Assembly: GCF_017908035.1 (NCBI RefSeq)
Contig: NZ_JAEQMU010000011.1
Location: forward strand, 1 to 64,000
Direction: 5' to 3'
Source of the DNA: Sphingobacterium tabacisoli
GTDB lineage: Bacteria > Bacteroidota > Bacteroidia > Sphingobacteriales > Sphingobacteriaceae
DNA: 64,000 bases
In this document: positions 1 to 9,355 of the stretch, piece after piece
Layout of the letters: every line of letters starts with the position of its first letter
Numbering within the stretch: position 1 is the stretch's first letter
The notes under the pieces: generated by a model
What the model was told of the DNA's origin: nothing
The model's input: only the letters and a program-made list of their open reading frames with translations
The model's database searches: none
Program-made: the position numbers and the translations under genes

Positions 1-57
1 GGGCGCGCTCCTTGGACCACCCTACCTTTTTATACAGCAATAAGAAATCCTTTCTGA

Positions 58-1770
58 TTAGTCTACATTATCGTGTAAAAACGAATTATTAGAACGAATT
101 TCAGTCACCCCTTCATCAAAAGATAAGGTGAATCTAGACACTTGCGAATCTGCCGAATGAGGCACATCATCCAATGTCTTTTGCTTTCTTTTATAAGCAG
201 GTTCGTTTTCCAACTCCGCCAATCCATTCGAAGACTTCAGTTTCATACTCAATTCTTTCAGTCTAAGGATACGCTCCTTTGTCTTTAACAATTGATCTTC
301 AAAGTTCACTTCTTCTTCTACTTTTACAGTAGAACTACCTACATGTGTCGTAGGTGCTGACGAAGTAACAATATGATTCACCTGGCTAGTGACTTCTTCA
401 TCAATCTTCTCTTCGTAGGCATCAAATACCGTTGGCAACTTAAATTCAAAAACAGAAGGAGAAGTTTTCAACTCGAAGCCATGGTTCTCTTCTTTTTCTT
501 CTACAAAATCATCCTGTACATCCAATGTATGACGAACAATCTGAGGCTCCGCTTGAACCGATGCATTCGTAAATCCAGCAGATTTAGATGGAGCAGAGAA
601 CAAATCTGTCTGCGGCTTACTAGCAACGGGTTGCTCCACACCACTAGCAGCTGTAGGCACTACAGGCTTTATATAACTATCTACTCTCGCTTCCGTAGGA
701 CGTTCTGCAAATTGGTTCTGCCCTACAGGCTTAACAAAAGAAGGTGTCGGCTCTGGAGTAAGTGGCAATGCTACTTTCTCTTGCTCCTTCTCTTTGATAC
801 GCTCTTCCGAAGTTTGGAATCCTGTAGCGATAATAGTTACCGACAGGCTATCTTCCAATGCTTCGTCGATACAGTTACCCCAAATCAAGTCCGCAGTCAA
901 CCCTGCTTTTTCCTGAATAAAATCTGTAACGATAGCTACCTCGTCCATAGTCACTTCCGTCTTTCCAGAAGTAATATTTAAGAGGATATAACGCGCACCT
1001 TCTATTTCATTATCTTTAAGTAATGGAGAAGCTAATGCTCCTGTAACAGCTTTGATCGCTCTATCTTCTCCCGAAGCCACATGGTTACCCATAATAGCCA
1101 CACCACTATCATTCATAACGGTACGAACATCTTTAAAATCGACGTTGACATAACCAGGGATAGTGATAATTTCGGCAATACCTTTGGCAGCCGTAGTTAA
1201 TATATCATCCGCTTTCGCGAATGCTGCAGTCATCGTCAAATTTCCAAAAATCTCACGTAGACGATCATTAGAAATTACAAGATATGAATCCACATATTTA
1301 CGAAGCTCGCTCAAACCTTCTTCCGCTTGCGAACGACGTTTCTTACCTTCGAATGTAAAAGGAGTAGTAATAATCGCGACTGTAAGGATCCCCATCTCCT
1401 TTGCTGCCTTAGCTAAGACAGGACTAGCACCGGTACCGGTACCACCACCCATTCCAGCAGTAATAAACAACATCTTTGTGTTGGGGCCTAACATTCTCTT
1501 GATATCGTCGATACTTTCGATAGCAGAGTTTTCACCCACATCAGGATCTGCACCAGCTCCCATTCCCTCTGTAAGACTAGCTCCCAATTGTACTTTGTTA
1601 GGAATTGGGCTCAACTCCAGCGCTTGCGCATCTGTGTTGCACACAATAAAATCTACACCACTAATCCCTTGCTTGTACATGTGATTGACAGCATTACCAC
1701 CGCCACCACCTACACCTATAACCTTGATTATAGATGATTGCTCCTTTAACATTTCAAATTGTATCGACAT
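58..1770 (-). CDS. ftsZ: Cell division GTPase FtsZ
   Basis: FtsZ is the tubulin-like GTPase that polymerises at midcell into the division ring. The nucleotide-binding glycine loop near residues 20-26 and the tubulin signature GGGTGTG at residues 108-114 are intact. The synergy (T7) loop NVDFKDV lies at 209-215 and supplies the catalytic Asp to the neighbouring subunit. The protein has 570 residues, far longer than the roughly 380 of E. coli FtsZ. The extra length is a Pro/Val/Glu-rich linker from about residue 330 to 540, ending in a conserved-looking tail (NNSFLHDNVD) that probably binds FtsA. It is the last gene of the dcw cluster, 130 bp downstream of ftsA. Confidence 0.98.
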   Translation of the reverse strand: MSIQFEMLKEQSSIIKVIGVGGGGGNAVNHMYKQGISGVDFIVCNTDAQALELSPIPNKVQLGASLTEGMGAGADPDVGENSAIESIDDIKRMLGPNTKMLFITAGMGGGTGTGASPVLAKAAKEMGILTVAIITTPFTFEGKKRRSQAEEGLSELRKYVDSYLVISNDRLREIFGNLTMTAAFAKADDILTTAAKGIAEIITIPGYVNVDFKDVRTVMNDSGVAIMGNHVASGEDRAIKAVTGALASPLLKDNEIEGARYILLNITSGKTEVTMDEVAIVTDFIQEKAGLTADLIWGNCIDEALEDSLSVTIIATGFQTSEERIKEKEQEKVALPLTPEPTPSFVKPVGQNQFAERPTEARVDSYIKPVVPTAASGVEQPVASKPQTDLFSAPSKSAGFTNASVQAEPQIVRHTLDVQDDFVEEKEENHGFELKTSPSVFEFKLPTVFDAYEEKIDEEVTSQVNHIVTSSAPTTHVGSSTVKVEEEVNFEDQLLKTKERILRLKELSMKLKSSNGLAELENEPAYKRKQKTLDDVPHSADSQVSRFTLSFDEGVTEIRSNNSFLHDNVD

Positions 1771-1853
1771 AATATCCTATTTTTATGAACTGCCAAGCGA
1801 TCAAAACGAAACTCAACAATTCGAATGTAATAATACCAAATTATTAACAACAG

Positions 1854-1881
1854 TTTTCCACAATTGTTAAAATGTGGAAAA
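1854..1881. repeat. Inverted repeat TTTTCCACA / TGTGGAAAA in the ftsA-ftsZ gap
   Basis: Two perfect 9-bp arms (1854-1862 and 1873-1881) are separated by 10 bp in the 130-bp gap between ftsA and ftsZ. It could be a hairpin in the ftsAZ transcript or a protein site. Each arm is one base off the classical DnaA box TTATCCACA. The same 9-mer occurs once upstream of mraZ at 16128-16136. Confidence 0.55.
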
Positions 1882-1900
1882 AACTACGTTGTGTTGAAAA

Positions 1901-3265
1901 TTATTTCTTACCTATAAAGGTGTCATCATCAATCTCTTGATTGTCGCGAATGAACTCTGAAATAATTTTCGTAAACCAGCTCTCTTTTTTACTTTGCTTC
2001 TCAGCAATCTCTTTTACCTGTACCTTTTCGGTCTTTCTGCTCGCCATTTCGTGATTTGCAGCTTCCTCGTCTTCCAAGATCTGAATACCTTTGATCAAAA
2101 GACCTATACTTGTAGCGTACATTGGGCTCTTCATTTCCTCAAATGTCTGCTTGTTCAACATATCCGTCTTTGCTAGGTACTCATTTGGATAACCAATGCG
2201 GCAATCTATTCCAGTGATATACTCGACCAATTGCACCAAATGCTTCAACTGTGCCCCCCCACCTGTAATAACAATACCGGCAATCAACTTATCCTCGTAT
2301 CCCGAAGATTTGATTTCGTAGTATACGTGCTCAATGATTTCTTCCATACGTGCTTGAATGATATAAGCCAAGTTCTTGACCGATATCTCTTTCGAGTCAC
2401 GTCCACGGATCCCCGGAACACAGATTACCTCATTCTCTTTATTCTCATCCGCCAATGATGATCCGTATCTCACTTTCAACTGCTCCGCCTGGTTTCTAAG
2501 TACAGCACAACCTTGACGGATATCTTCAGTTACAATATTACCTCCTAATGGAATTACAGCAGTATGACGGATGATTCCCTCGTGGAAAATAGCCACGTCG
2601 GTAGTACCTCCACCAATATCAACAAGAACAACACCAGCCATTTTTTCTTCATCATCCAATACAGCTTCGGAAGATGCTAAAGGCTCCAACACCAGGGACG
2701 AAACTTCAAGATCAGCATTATCAACGCACTTCTTGATGTTTTTAATATCCGTAACCCGTCCAGAGATGATATGGAAATTTGCTTCCATACGACGCCCTGC
2801 CATTCCGATAGGTTCTTTGATACCAGGTTCATTATCTATTGTAAACTCCTGAGGCAAGACATGGATAATCTCTTCTCCTGGAGGAAGAACCAATTTATAC
2901 ATATCCGAAATCAATCGTTCTACATCGATTCTACCTATTTCGTCATCATCGCTTTTGGTTAAAATACCACGATGTTGGATGCTCTTGATGTGCTGACCTG
3001 CAATCCCGATATTCACGACCTTAATATCCACATTAGACTGTCCTTCAGCCGAGGAAACTGCTTCCCTGATACTGAATACGGTCTTTTGAATATTAGCGAC
3101 CACGCCACGGTTTACTCCTGCAGATTCGGCTTTACCAACGCCCAACAACTCAATTTTATTCGAACCACTGCGTCTCCCTACAGTAACACAAATCTTTGTT
3201 GTACCGATATCCAATCCTACGATGATTGGATTCTCTCTTTCAATGTCTGTAATTCTTGGTTTCAT
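1901..3265 (-). CDS. ftsA: Cell division protein FtsA
   Basis: FtsA is the actin-like ATPase that tethers FtsZ filaments to the inner membrane. The actin-type phosphate-1 loop (VGLDIGTTKICVTVG) is at residues 16-30, and the phosphate-2 motif (VDIGGGTTDVAIF) is at about 215-227. A basic and hydrophobic segment near the C-terminus (ESWFTKIISEFIRDN) fits the amphipathic membrane-targeting helix, followed by an acidic tail. It has 454 residues, slightly longer than the E. coli protein. It sits between ftsQ (23 bp upstream) and ftsZ, as in most dcw clusters. Confidence 0.97.
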   Translation of the reverse strand: MKPRITDIERENPIIVGLDIGTTKICVTVGRRSGSNKIELLGVGKAESAGVNRGVVANIQKTVFSIREAVSSAEGQSNVDIKVVNIGIAGQHIKSIQHRGILTKSDDDEIGRIDVERLISDMYKLVLPPGEEIIHVLPQEFTIDNEPGIKEPIGMAGRRMEANFHIISGRVTDIKNIKKCVDNADLEVSSLVLEPLASSEAVLDDEEKMAGVVLVDIGGGTTDVAIFHEGIIRHTAVIPLGGNIVTEDIRQGCAVLRNQAEQLKVRYGSSLADENKENEVICVPGIRGRDSKEISVKNLAYIIQARMEEIIEHVYYEIKSSGYEDKLIAGIVITGGGAQLKHLVQLVEYITGIDCRIGYPNEYLAKTDMLNKQTFEEMKSPMYATSIGLLIKGIQILEDEEAANHEMASRKTEKVQVKEIAEKQSKKESWFTKIISEFIRDNQEIDDDTFIGKK

Positions 3266-3288
3266 ATGCTGTATATTATGCTGTATTG

Positions 3289-4107
3289 TTAATTTTTCAT
3301 ATTTATTTTCATCTGCAAACTGTCGATAAACCAGTTCCCCCTGCGCTCACAGATGATCTGACCGCCATACTTGACGTTCACTTTTTCATAGGCCTCACTG
3401 CCTACCTTAGGCAGAATATTCTTGTAATACACTTCTAGCCTTCGAAGTTTATAATCTAGAGAATCTGCCGAACCGATCACCAAGACTTCCCGCCCTACAC
3501 GTGGAATCAATTCGATATCCCGCTGTTCATTGACAAAAATCTGTACAATTTGGTTTTCCCAAAGATTATCGCCTCGAACATGTCCCGCTATACGTACCAA
3601 ATCCTGCACTAACTTGGACTCGACCATCTCTAGCGGCTGCTTATATCCTTCACTGATATTGCCATTGGCCACCATCACATGCGGCACATATTTCAATGTC
3701 ACGGGAACTTTTTTACCCAAGCGATCCACATAGTACTCACGTCCGGCTTTGTTGATCACGCGCAATACGACTTCGCGTTGCTGTACCGTGACCTGCATCG
3801 TCCCATCCATATCCAGATGCACCTCCGCATTAGAGACATAGGGCAACATTTCGATCGCTTCTTCTATCTGTTGTACTTTTATACCTGCTAAATCTTTTCC
3901 GACAACTGACCCGAATTTCTGGTCGATCATCTTCGAAATATCCTGTTGGTCGATAAATGTTTCCTTACCCTCCACAACTACTTTCAACTCTTTACATAGC
4001 TGTTGACTATCCTTCTTCGACACCAGACTCATAAGCATAGCTAAGCCTACAAAGATCACTAGACCTAAGAAAACGTAAAAAACCATGCTCCATCTGATAT
4101 TTCTCAT
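3289..4107 (-). CDS. ftsQ: Cell division protein FtsQ/DivIB-like
   Basis: This is a bitopic divisome protein with a short cytoplasmic N-terminus, one transmembrane helix at about residues 8-28, and a periplasmic part starting with a POTRA-like region (about 38-110) and continuing into a FtsQ-type beta domain. The family links early (FtsA/FtsZ) and late (FtsW/FtsI) division proteins. Sequence conservation in FtsQ is low, so the call rests on topology, length (272 residues) and position directly between murC and ftsA. Its start is 1 bp after the murC stop, so the two are probably translated from one message. Confidence 0.9.
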   Translation of the reverse strand: MRNIRWSMVFYVFLGLVIFVGLAMLMSLVSKKDSQQLCKELKVVVEGKETFIDQQDISKMIDQKFGSVVGKDLAGIKVQQIEEAIEMLPYVSNAEVHLDMDGTMQVTVQQREVVLRVINKAGREYYVDRLGKKVPVTLKYVPHVMVANGNISEGYKQPLEMVESKLVQDLVRIAGHVRGDNLWENQIVQIFVNEQRDIELIPRVGREVLVIGSADSLDYKLRRLEVYYKNILPKVGSEAYEKVNVKYGGQIICERRGNWFIDSLQMKINMKN

Positions 4108-4108
4108 A

Positions 4109-5461
4109 CTAGCTCTCCAATAATTCTTTCAATGGTTTCACCAATCGATCGATATCTCCTGCCCCTACTGTTACCAACAATTCAGGCTGCTCGTCCCTAG
4201 CGATCTCCAAAACTTCCTGTGGACTCACCACGCGCTTGTTCGACAAATCGACTTTATCCAACAACCACGAAGAAGTCACTCCTTCGATAGGTAATTCGCG
4301 TGCAGGATATATTTCCATAAGCAACAGCTCATCCGCCATACCCAATACCTCTGCAAATCCATCTATAAAATCACGCGTACGGCTAAATAAATGTGGCTGA
4401 AATACAACTGTCAATTTCTTCTCTGGATAAAGTTTACGCATAGAGCTCAAAAAAGCCCTTAGCTCTTCGGGATGATGCGCATAGTCATCAATGTAAATAT
4501 GCTTCTCATTCCTAACAATAAATTCAAAGCGACGCTTGGCCCCTTTGAAATTAGCCAGTGCGTCGACGATCTTTGAATCATCTATCTTCAACAGTCGCGC
4601 TACCGTAATCGCAGCTACCGCATTCTCCACATTGTGAAGCCCCGCTATACCTAAAAGAACATTCGCGATTGTCACTTCATGACTCACGTAATCAAAATAA
4701 AACTGACCGTCTTTAACGTGTATATTTTTAGCATAGGCATCCGCTTCAACATGCTGCGAATAGCTAATATCTCCTTTAAAAGGCAAGCCTTTTTTCACAA
4801 TCCGCTTTCCACCATCGACAACCCTATCCAGATACATCTCAAATGATTCGATCAAATGTGATTCATCGCCATAGATATCTAAGTGATCCGCATCTGCAGA
4901 TGTCACGATAGCGATATCCGGATGTAGCGTCAAAAACGAACGGTCGTACTCATCTGCTTCGACCACCACCACATTATTTGCTCCAAAAAGCACATTTGTA
5001 TTATAGTTTGAACTTATCCCTCCTAAGAATGCAGAGCAATCATAACCGGAATCTTTCAAAATATGAGCAATCATAGTTGAGGTCGTCGTCTTGCCATGCG
5101 TCCCCGCTACTCCAATAGTAAAACGGTTAGCACTGATAATCCCTAACACCTGTGAGCGCTTGAAAAGCTCAAAGCCTTTATCCAGAAAATAGTTCTTTAT
5201 CTTCAATTCCTTAGGAACCGCTGGCGTATAGATAACCAAAGCTTCTTCCGATGGTGCTGAAAAGGACGCATCGATCGTAGTGACATCATCTTCATACACC
5301 ACAGGGATACCTTCCTTAGCCAAAGCCATAGTTAGTTCCGTTTCCGTTCTATCATATCCACTCACCTCACAGCCCAGTTTATGAAAGTAACGCGCCAGAC
5401 CGCTCATCCCGATACCACCGATACCGATTAAATAAACTTTCTTTATCTGATCAATGTTCAT
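4109..5461 (-). CDS. murC: UDP-N-acetylmuramate--L-alanine ligase
   Basis: MurC adds L-alanine to UDP-MurNAc, the first step of stem-peptide assembly in the cytoplasm. The N-terminal Rossmann-like segment (LIGIGGIGMSGLA) binds the UDP substrate, and the Mur-ligase ATP loop GTHGKTT is at residues 120-126. The 450-residue length is normal. It lies 11 bp downstream of murG and 1 bp before ftsQ. Confidence 0.97.
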   Translation of the reverse strand: MNIDQIKKVYLIGIGGIGMSGLARYFHKLGCEVSGYDRTETELTMALAKEGIPVVYEDDVTTIDASFSAPSEEALVIYTPAVPKELKIKNYFLDKGFELFKRSQVLGIISANRFTIGVAGTHGKTTTSTMIAHILKDSGYDCSAFLGGISSNYNTNVLFGANNVVVVEADEYDRSFLTLHPDIAIVTSADADHLDIYGDESHLIESFEMYLDRVVDGGKRIVKKGLPFKGDISYSQHVEADAYAKNIHVKDGQFYFDYVSHEVTIANVLLGIAGLHNVENAVAAITVARLLKIDDSKIVDALANFKGAKRRFEFIVRNEKHIYIDDYAHHPEELRAFLSSMRKLYPEKKLTVVFQPHLFSRTRDFIDGFAEVLGMADELLLMEIYPARELPIEGVTSSWLLDKVDLSNKRVVSPQEVLEIARDEQPELLVTVGAGDIDRLVKPLKELLES

Positions 5462-5472
5462 ATCCCCTATTC

Positions 5473-6567
5473 CTAGATTAATTTCAATACCTCTTTTGCA
5501 ATTACCTCATCAGCATCCAGCAAGGCCATTTTTTCTATATTCTGCCCCAGCTTCTCCGATGTAGGAGCATCATTTAATAATTCCAATATTTTATCCACCA
5601 GCACATCTCTCGCCTCCACATCCTTCACCATCACTGCGGCGTCCTTATTCACTAATGCCATCGCATTTTTTGTCTGATGGTCCTCAGCTACATTAGGCGA
5701 CGGCACCAAAACAACAGGCTTACCGACCACACATAGTTCTGAGATTGTACCTGCTCCTGCACGGGCCACGATCAGATCTGCGGCAGCATATGCATAATCC
5801 ATCTTCTGCAAGAAAGCAGACATTTTAATGCTATTGGGAAGTTTCCCTCTAAGTTCTGCTGTCAGCTTATCCACATAGTACCCTCCGCATTGCCAGATGA
5901 CCTGTACACCTGCCGCATTCAACTTATCAATATTATTCTTCACGCAGTCATTGAGCGTACCCGCCCCTAGACTTCCCCCCGTCACCAAAATAGTTTTCTT
6001 ACCCGCTTCTAGACCGAAATCAACCAAAGCCTCTCCTTTTTTACCTTCAATATCCACCGACGTACGGCGAATGGGATTTCCCGTCAATAGCACCTTTTCC
6101 TTTGCAAAGAACTGCTCCATCCCCTCATAAGCAACACAGACTTTCTTAGCTTTCTTGCCTAAGCTCTTATTTGTCTTTCCAGCAAAAGAGTTTTGTTCCT
6201 GAATCAGCGTTGGTACTCCCATCATATTTGCCATCATCAACAACGGACCAGAAGCATACCCACCAACACCTACAGCGACGTCAGCTTTAAAATCTTTGAT
6301 AATCCTTCTTGCTTTCAACAAACTATCCAGCATCTTAAATGGCAAAGAAAGATTTTTCAGCAAAGATGAACGGTTGAACCCCTGAATATTCAAACCGATT
6401 ATCGTATAACCTGCCGCAGGTACTTTCTCCATCTCCATCTTTCCCTCGGCTCCAACAAACAGAATCTCAACATCGGGCTCAATACGGTGCAAAGCATTAG
6501 CAATTGCTATCGCAGGGAAGATATGTCCTCCTGTACCGCCACCACTGATAATTACTTTATGCGCCAT
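5473..6567 (-). CDS. murG: UDP-GlcNAc:undecaprenyl-PP-MurNAc-pentapeptide GlcNAc transferase
   Basis: MurG converts lipid I to lipid II on the cytoplasmic face of the inner membrane. The glycine-rich loop GGGTGGH at residues 9-15 contains the conserved His. A second glycosyltransferase half carries the donor-binding stretch (VTGGSLGAGTLND and ARAGAGTISELC). Its length of 364 residues is typical of this GT28 enzyme. An 85-bp gap with tandem repeats separates it from ftsW, whereas most other genes of the cluster nearly abut. Confidence 0.97.
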   Translation of the reverse strand: MAHKVIISGGGTGGHIFPAIAIANALHRIEPDVEILFVGAEGKMEMEKVPAAGYTIIGLNIQGFNRSSLLKNLSLPFKMLDSLLKARRIIKDFKADVAVGVGGYASGPLLMMANMMGVPTLIQEQNSFAGKTNKSLGKKAKKVCVAYEGMEQFFAKEKVLLTGNPIRRTSVDIEGKKGEALVDFGLEAGKKTILVTGGSLGAGTLNDCVKNNIDKLNAAGVQVIWQCGGYYVDKLTAELRGKLPNSIKMSAFLQKMDYAYAAADLIVARAGAGTISELCVVGKPVVLVPSPNVAEDHQTKNAMALVNKDAAVMVKDVEARDVLVDKILELLNDAPTSEKLGQNIEKMALLDADEVIAKEVLKLI

Positions 6568-6580
6568 TTTATTAATATTT

Positions 6581-6648
6581 AGTATTGAGTAGTGGGTATT
6601 GCGTATGGAGACACCTCTTAACTCTTTAACCCCTTAACTCTTTAACTT
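6581..6648. repeat. Short tandem repeats between ftsW and murG
   Basis: Two adjacent 16-bp units starting cttaactctttaac occupy 6617-6632 and 6633-6648 and differ only in their last two bases. They are preceded at 6581-6607 by a degenerate gtattg(a/c)gta pattern. No gene fits here. The block sits in the otherwise compact dcw cluster, and a related block lies on the other side of ftsW. Confidence 0.6.
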
Positions 6649-6652
6649 AAAA

Positions 6653-7846
6653 TCAAATTGTACCGACAACAACCCTTTTAGGCTTTATCACCTCGTCCAA
6701 TTCTTCTTTATCTTTTAATTCTTCAATATTCCTACTCACAGACAGAATTATCCCTAATGCCACAGATGTAAACAAAATGGATGTCCCCCCCATACTCACC
6801 AATGGAAGCGGAACTCCTGTCACCGGCCCTAATCCTACAGCCACCGCCATATTTGCAAGAGCCTGTATTGTTAGACTAAATCCTAAACCTGCTGCCAAAA
6901 ATGCACCGAATGCACGTGGACTCATCGTTACGATACGAATACAACGGTACATCAAAGCCAAATACAAGAACAACAGAATCACGCCACCCATCGTACCATA
7001 TTCCTCAATTATAATCGCGAATATGAAATCCGAATAAGGGTGTGGCAAAACATTACGCTGTACACTATTCCCAGGCCCCAGACCAAACATACCACCTGTC
7101 GCAATTGCGATTTTAGCATTATTCGCCTGATAGTTTTTATCCTCCTGAAAAGGAACGTTCGTCTCATGCACTTCCTCCGTCTTGAAGAACCCTTCAATAC
7201 GGCTGAAATAAGTCGCCCGTCGTGGACCAACGGAGATCACTATTATTCCCAATACCGCTACACCTGCCGTAACCATAGCAATCTGCCTAAAGGAAATACG
7301 GCCAATCAACAACAAAAGAACACTGGTTCCAAAAAGCATCACCGCTGTGGACAAGTTGGCCCAGGCAATCAAAACAAAAACCGCACAGACTGCCCCCATA
7401 ATAGGAACAAAGGACTTCTTCACATCCTTAATCTCCTCTTGCTTACGTGACAACATACGTGCTAAAAATGTAATCAACGCCAATTTTGCCAAATCCGAAG
7501 TTTGGAATGTCTGATTGATGACTGGGATGGTAACCCACCGCGATGCCTCATTCACTGAACTACCGAAAATCAACGTATATAACAGCAAAGGGATTGTAAT
7601 AACCATCAGTATCTTCGAAATACCAGCGTACCATTTGTAATCCAACTTATGGGACAGATACATCAAAAGCAACCCTACGGCTACAATAGAAAAATGCTTA
7701 AACAGATACAGTTCCGTCCCTTTTCCTTCTTTATAAGCCAACGTACCTACAGAACTATAAACAGCAAGCAAAGACCATCCTGATAGAATTATCACGATAA
7801 TCCAGATCCACTTGTCTCCTTTTAGTTTTGCAAATATCTGTTCCAT
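6653..7846 (-). CDS. ftsW: SEDS-family peptidoglycan polymerase FtsW
   Basis: FtsW is a polytopic SEDS glycosyltransferase that polymerises lipid II at the septum together with FtsI. The ORF shows about ten hydrophobic segments over 397 residues and ends in a charged cytoplasmic tail. SEDS features include the large extracytoplasmic loop with GGMFGLGPGNS and the C-terminal GPVTGVPLPLVSMGGTS segment. It could in principle be the paralogue RodA, but its place between murD and murG argues for FtsW. Confidence 0.95.
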   Translation of the reverse strand: MEQIFAKLKGDKWIWIIVIILSGWSLLAVYSSVGTLAYKEGKGTELYLFKHFSIVAVGLLLMYLSHKLDYKWYAGISKILMVITIPLLLYTLIFGSSVNEASRWVTIPVINQTFQTSDLAKLALITFLARMLSRKQEEIKDVKKSFVPIMGAVCAVFVLIAWANLSTAVMLFGTSVLLLLIGRISFRQIAMVTAGVAVLGIIVISVGPRRATYFSRIEGFFKTEEVHETNVPFQEDKNYQANNAKIAIATGGMFGLGPGNSVQRNVLPHPYSDFIFAIIIEEYGTMGGVILLFLYLALMYRCIRIVTMSPRAFGAFLAAGLGFSLTIQALANMAVAVGLGPVTGVPLPLVSMGGTSILFTSVALGIILSVSRNIEELKDKEELDEVIKPKRVVVGTI

Positions 7847-7862
7847 TATCTTTCTTTTCTCT

Positions 7863-7973
7863 GTTATCCAGTGATCTTGTTATCGAGTTATCTTGTCATC
7901 GAGTTGCCTTGACCATTCAAAACCTTGTTAACTCCTTAACTTGATAACTCCTTCACTTGTTAACTTGATAACT
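7863..7973. repeat. Short tandem repeats between murD and ftsW
   Basis: Three consecutive 16-bp units of the form gtYatcNagtNNNctt occupy 7863-7878, 7879-7894 and 7895-7910. After a 10-bp break there is a second set, in which the 12-mer aacttgataact appears at 7938-7949 and 7962-7973, embedded in further ttaactcc and acttg pieces. The whole 134-bp gap is filled by such simple repeats. No promoter or coding sequence is evident. Confidence 0.65.
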
Positions 7974-7980
7974 ACCTAAG

Positions 7981-9354
7981 CTACAACGCCATTACAGCAT
8001 CTTTAAATTTATCTCCTCGTTCTTCGTAATTCTTAAACCAATCAAAACTTGCACAAGCAGGCGACAACAATACAGTATCTCCTTTTTTAGCAAGATGCGA
8101 TGCGATCTGTACAGCGTCATCCATAGAAGCACTATTTACAATCACGTCTACCTCATCTTCAAATGCATCATGAATGCGTGAAGTATCCTTACCGATACAG
8201 ATAATCGCTTTAACCTTTTGCTTCACCAAATCGCGCAACATATCATAATCATTCCCTTTATCTACCCCCCCTAACAGAAGAACGATATCTGGAGAAAAGC
8301 TTTCCAACGCATACCATACCGAATTCACGTTGGTAGCCTTAGAATCGTTGATATAATTGACACCACCTATAAATGCCACATGCTCCAATCGGTGCGGTAT
8401 ATTGACATAAGAGCCCATACTCTCCTTCATCGTCTGATTGCGCAACTCTTGTACTTTAGCGACCAAACCTGACGCCATATTATTGTACACGTTGTGTCTT
8501 CCCTGTAATGATAACTCTTCAATATTCATCGCAAATATCTCTCTATTAGGTATGTTAATTATTAAATCTTTCTTCTCGTTTAAATATGCACCTGCTGACA
8601 CCACATCTTCTTGTGTCATAGGTAGCATCATTGCTTTTATATCAAATCTCGGCAGTGCTTTTACCGTCTCTTCATCATCGCTACAGTAGATAAAGAAATC
8701 GTTAGCCGTTTGATTCTGAATCACTCTGAACTTCGAGTTCACATAGTTTTCCATCTTGTAATCATACCGATCCAAATGATCTGGAGTGATATTCAGCAAT
8801 ACAGCCACATCGGCTCTAAAGTGGTACATATCGTCCAGCATAAAACTCGATATCTCCAAGACGTACACATCAAAATCCGCGCGCGCCACCTGTAGGGCGA
8901 AACTTTTTCCGATATTGCCCGCCAAGCCCACATTCAGACCTGCCTTCTCCAACATATAGTGAGTCAGCATCGTCGTTGTCGACTTCCCGTTCGACCCTGT
9001 AATACAGATCAACCGTGCATCGGTATACTGTGCTGCAAATTCGATTTCCGAAATAAGTGGAATACCCGCTTCTCTCAGTTTCTTTATTAAGGGCGCCTTC
9101 TCCGGAATACCGGGGCTCTTGACAATCACATCTGCATTCAAAATAGCCGCTTCTGTATGCTGACCGCTTTCAAAAGTGATTCCTTCATCTTGCAACTGCT
9201 TCTGATAAGATTCTGCTATCACCCCTAGGTCGGATACGAATACATCAAACCCCTTATCCTTACCCAGGATAGCAGCTCCAACGCCGCTCTCTCCTGCTCC
9301 CAGAATCACTAAGCGACCTTGCTGTGGATAATATGTATTTGCAATATTTGCCAT
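7981..9354 (-). CDS. murD: UDP-N-acetylmuramoyl-L-alanine--D-glutamate ligase
   Basis: MurD adds D-glutamate to UDP-MurNAc-L-Ala in the cytoplasm. It has the dinucleotide-like N-terminal fold (LVILGAGESGVGAAIL), the ATP loop GSNGKST at residues 120-126, and the central and C-terminal Mur-ligase domains with the ending LSPACASFDWFKNYEERG typical of MurD. Its length is 457 residues. The start is 1 bp after the mraY stop, suggesting coupled translation. Confidence 0.97.
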   Translation of the reverse strand: MANIANTYYPQQGRLVILGAGESGVGAAILGKDKGFDVFVSDLGVIAESYQKQLQDEGITFESGQHTEAAILNADVIVKSPGIPEKAPLIKKLREAGIPLISEIEFAAQYTDARLICITGSNGKSTTTMLTHYMLEKAGLNVGLAGNIGKSFALQVARADFDVYVLEISSFMLDDMYHFRADVAVLLNITPDHLDRYDYKMENYVNSKFRVIQNQTANDFFIYCSDDEETVKALPRFDIKAMMLPMTQEDVVSAGAYLNEKKDLIINIPNREIFAMNIEELSLQGRHNVYNNMASGLVAKVQELRNQTMKESMGSYVNIPHRLEHVAFIGGVNYINDSKATNVNSVWYALESFSPDIVLLLGGVDKGNDYDMLRDLVKQKVKAIICIGKDTSRIHDAFEDEVDVIVNSASMDDAVQIASHLAKKGDTVLLSPACASFDWFKNYEERGDKFKDAVMAL

Positions 9355-9355
9355 C

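Noticed and set aside
373-981. Plus-strand ORF of 202 codons opposite ftsZ
   Set aside because: Antisense shadow of ftsZ, low-complexity and unlike any protein family.
1854-1881. Replication origin
   Set aside because: Only two near-DnaA-box motifs, no dnaA, dnaN or AT-rich unwinding cluster beside them.
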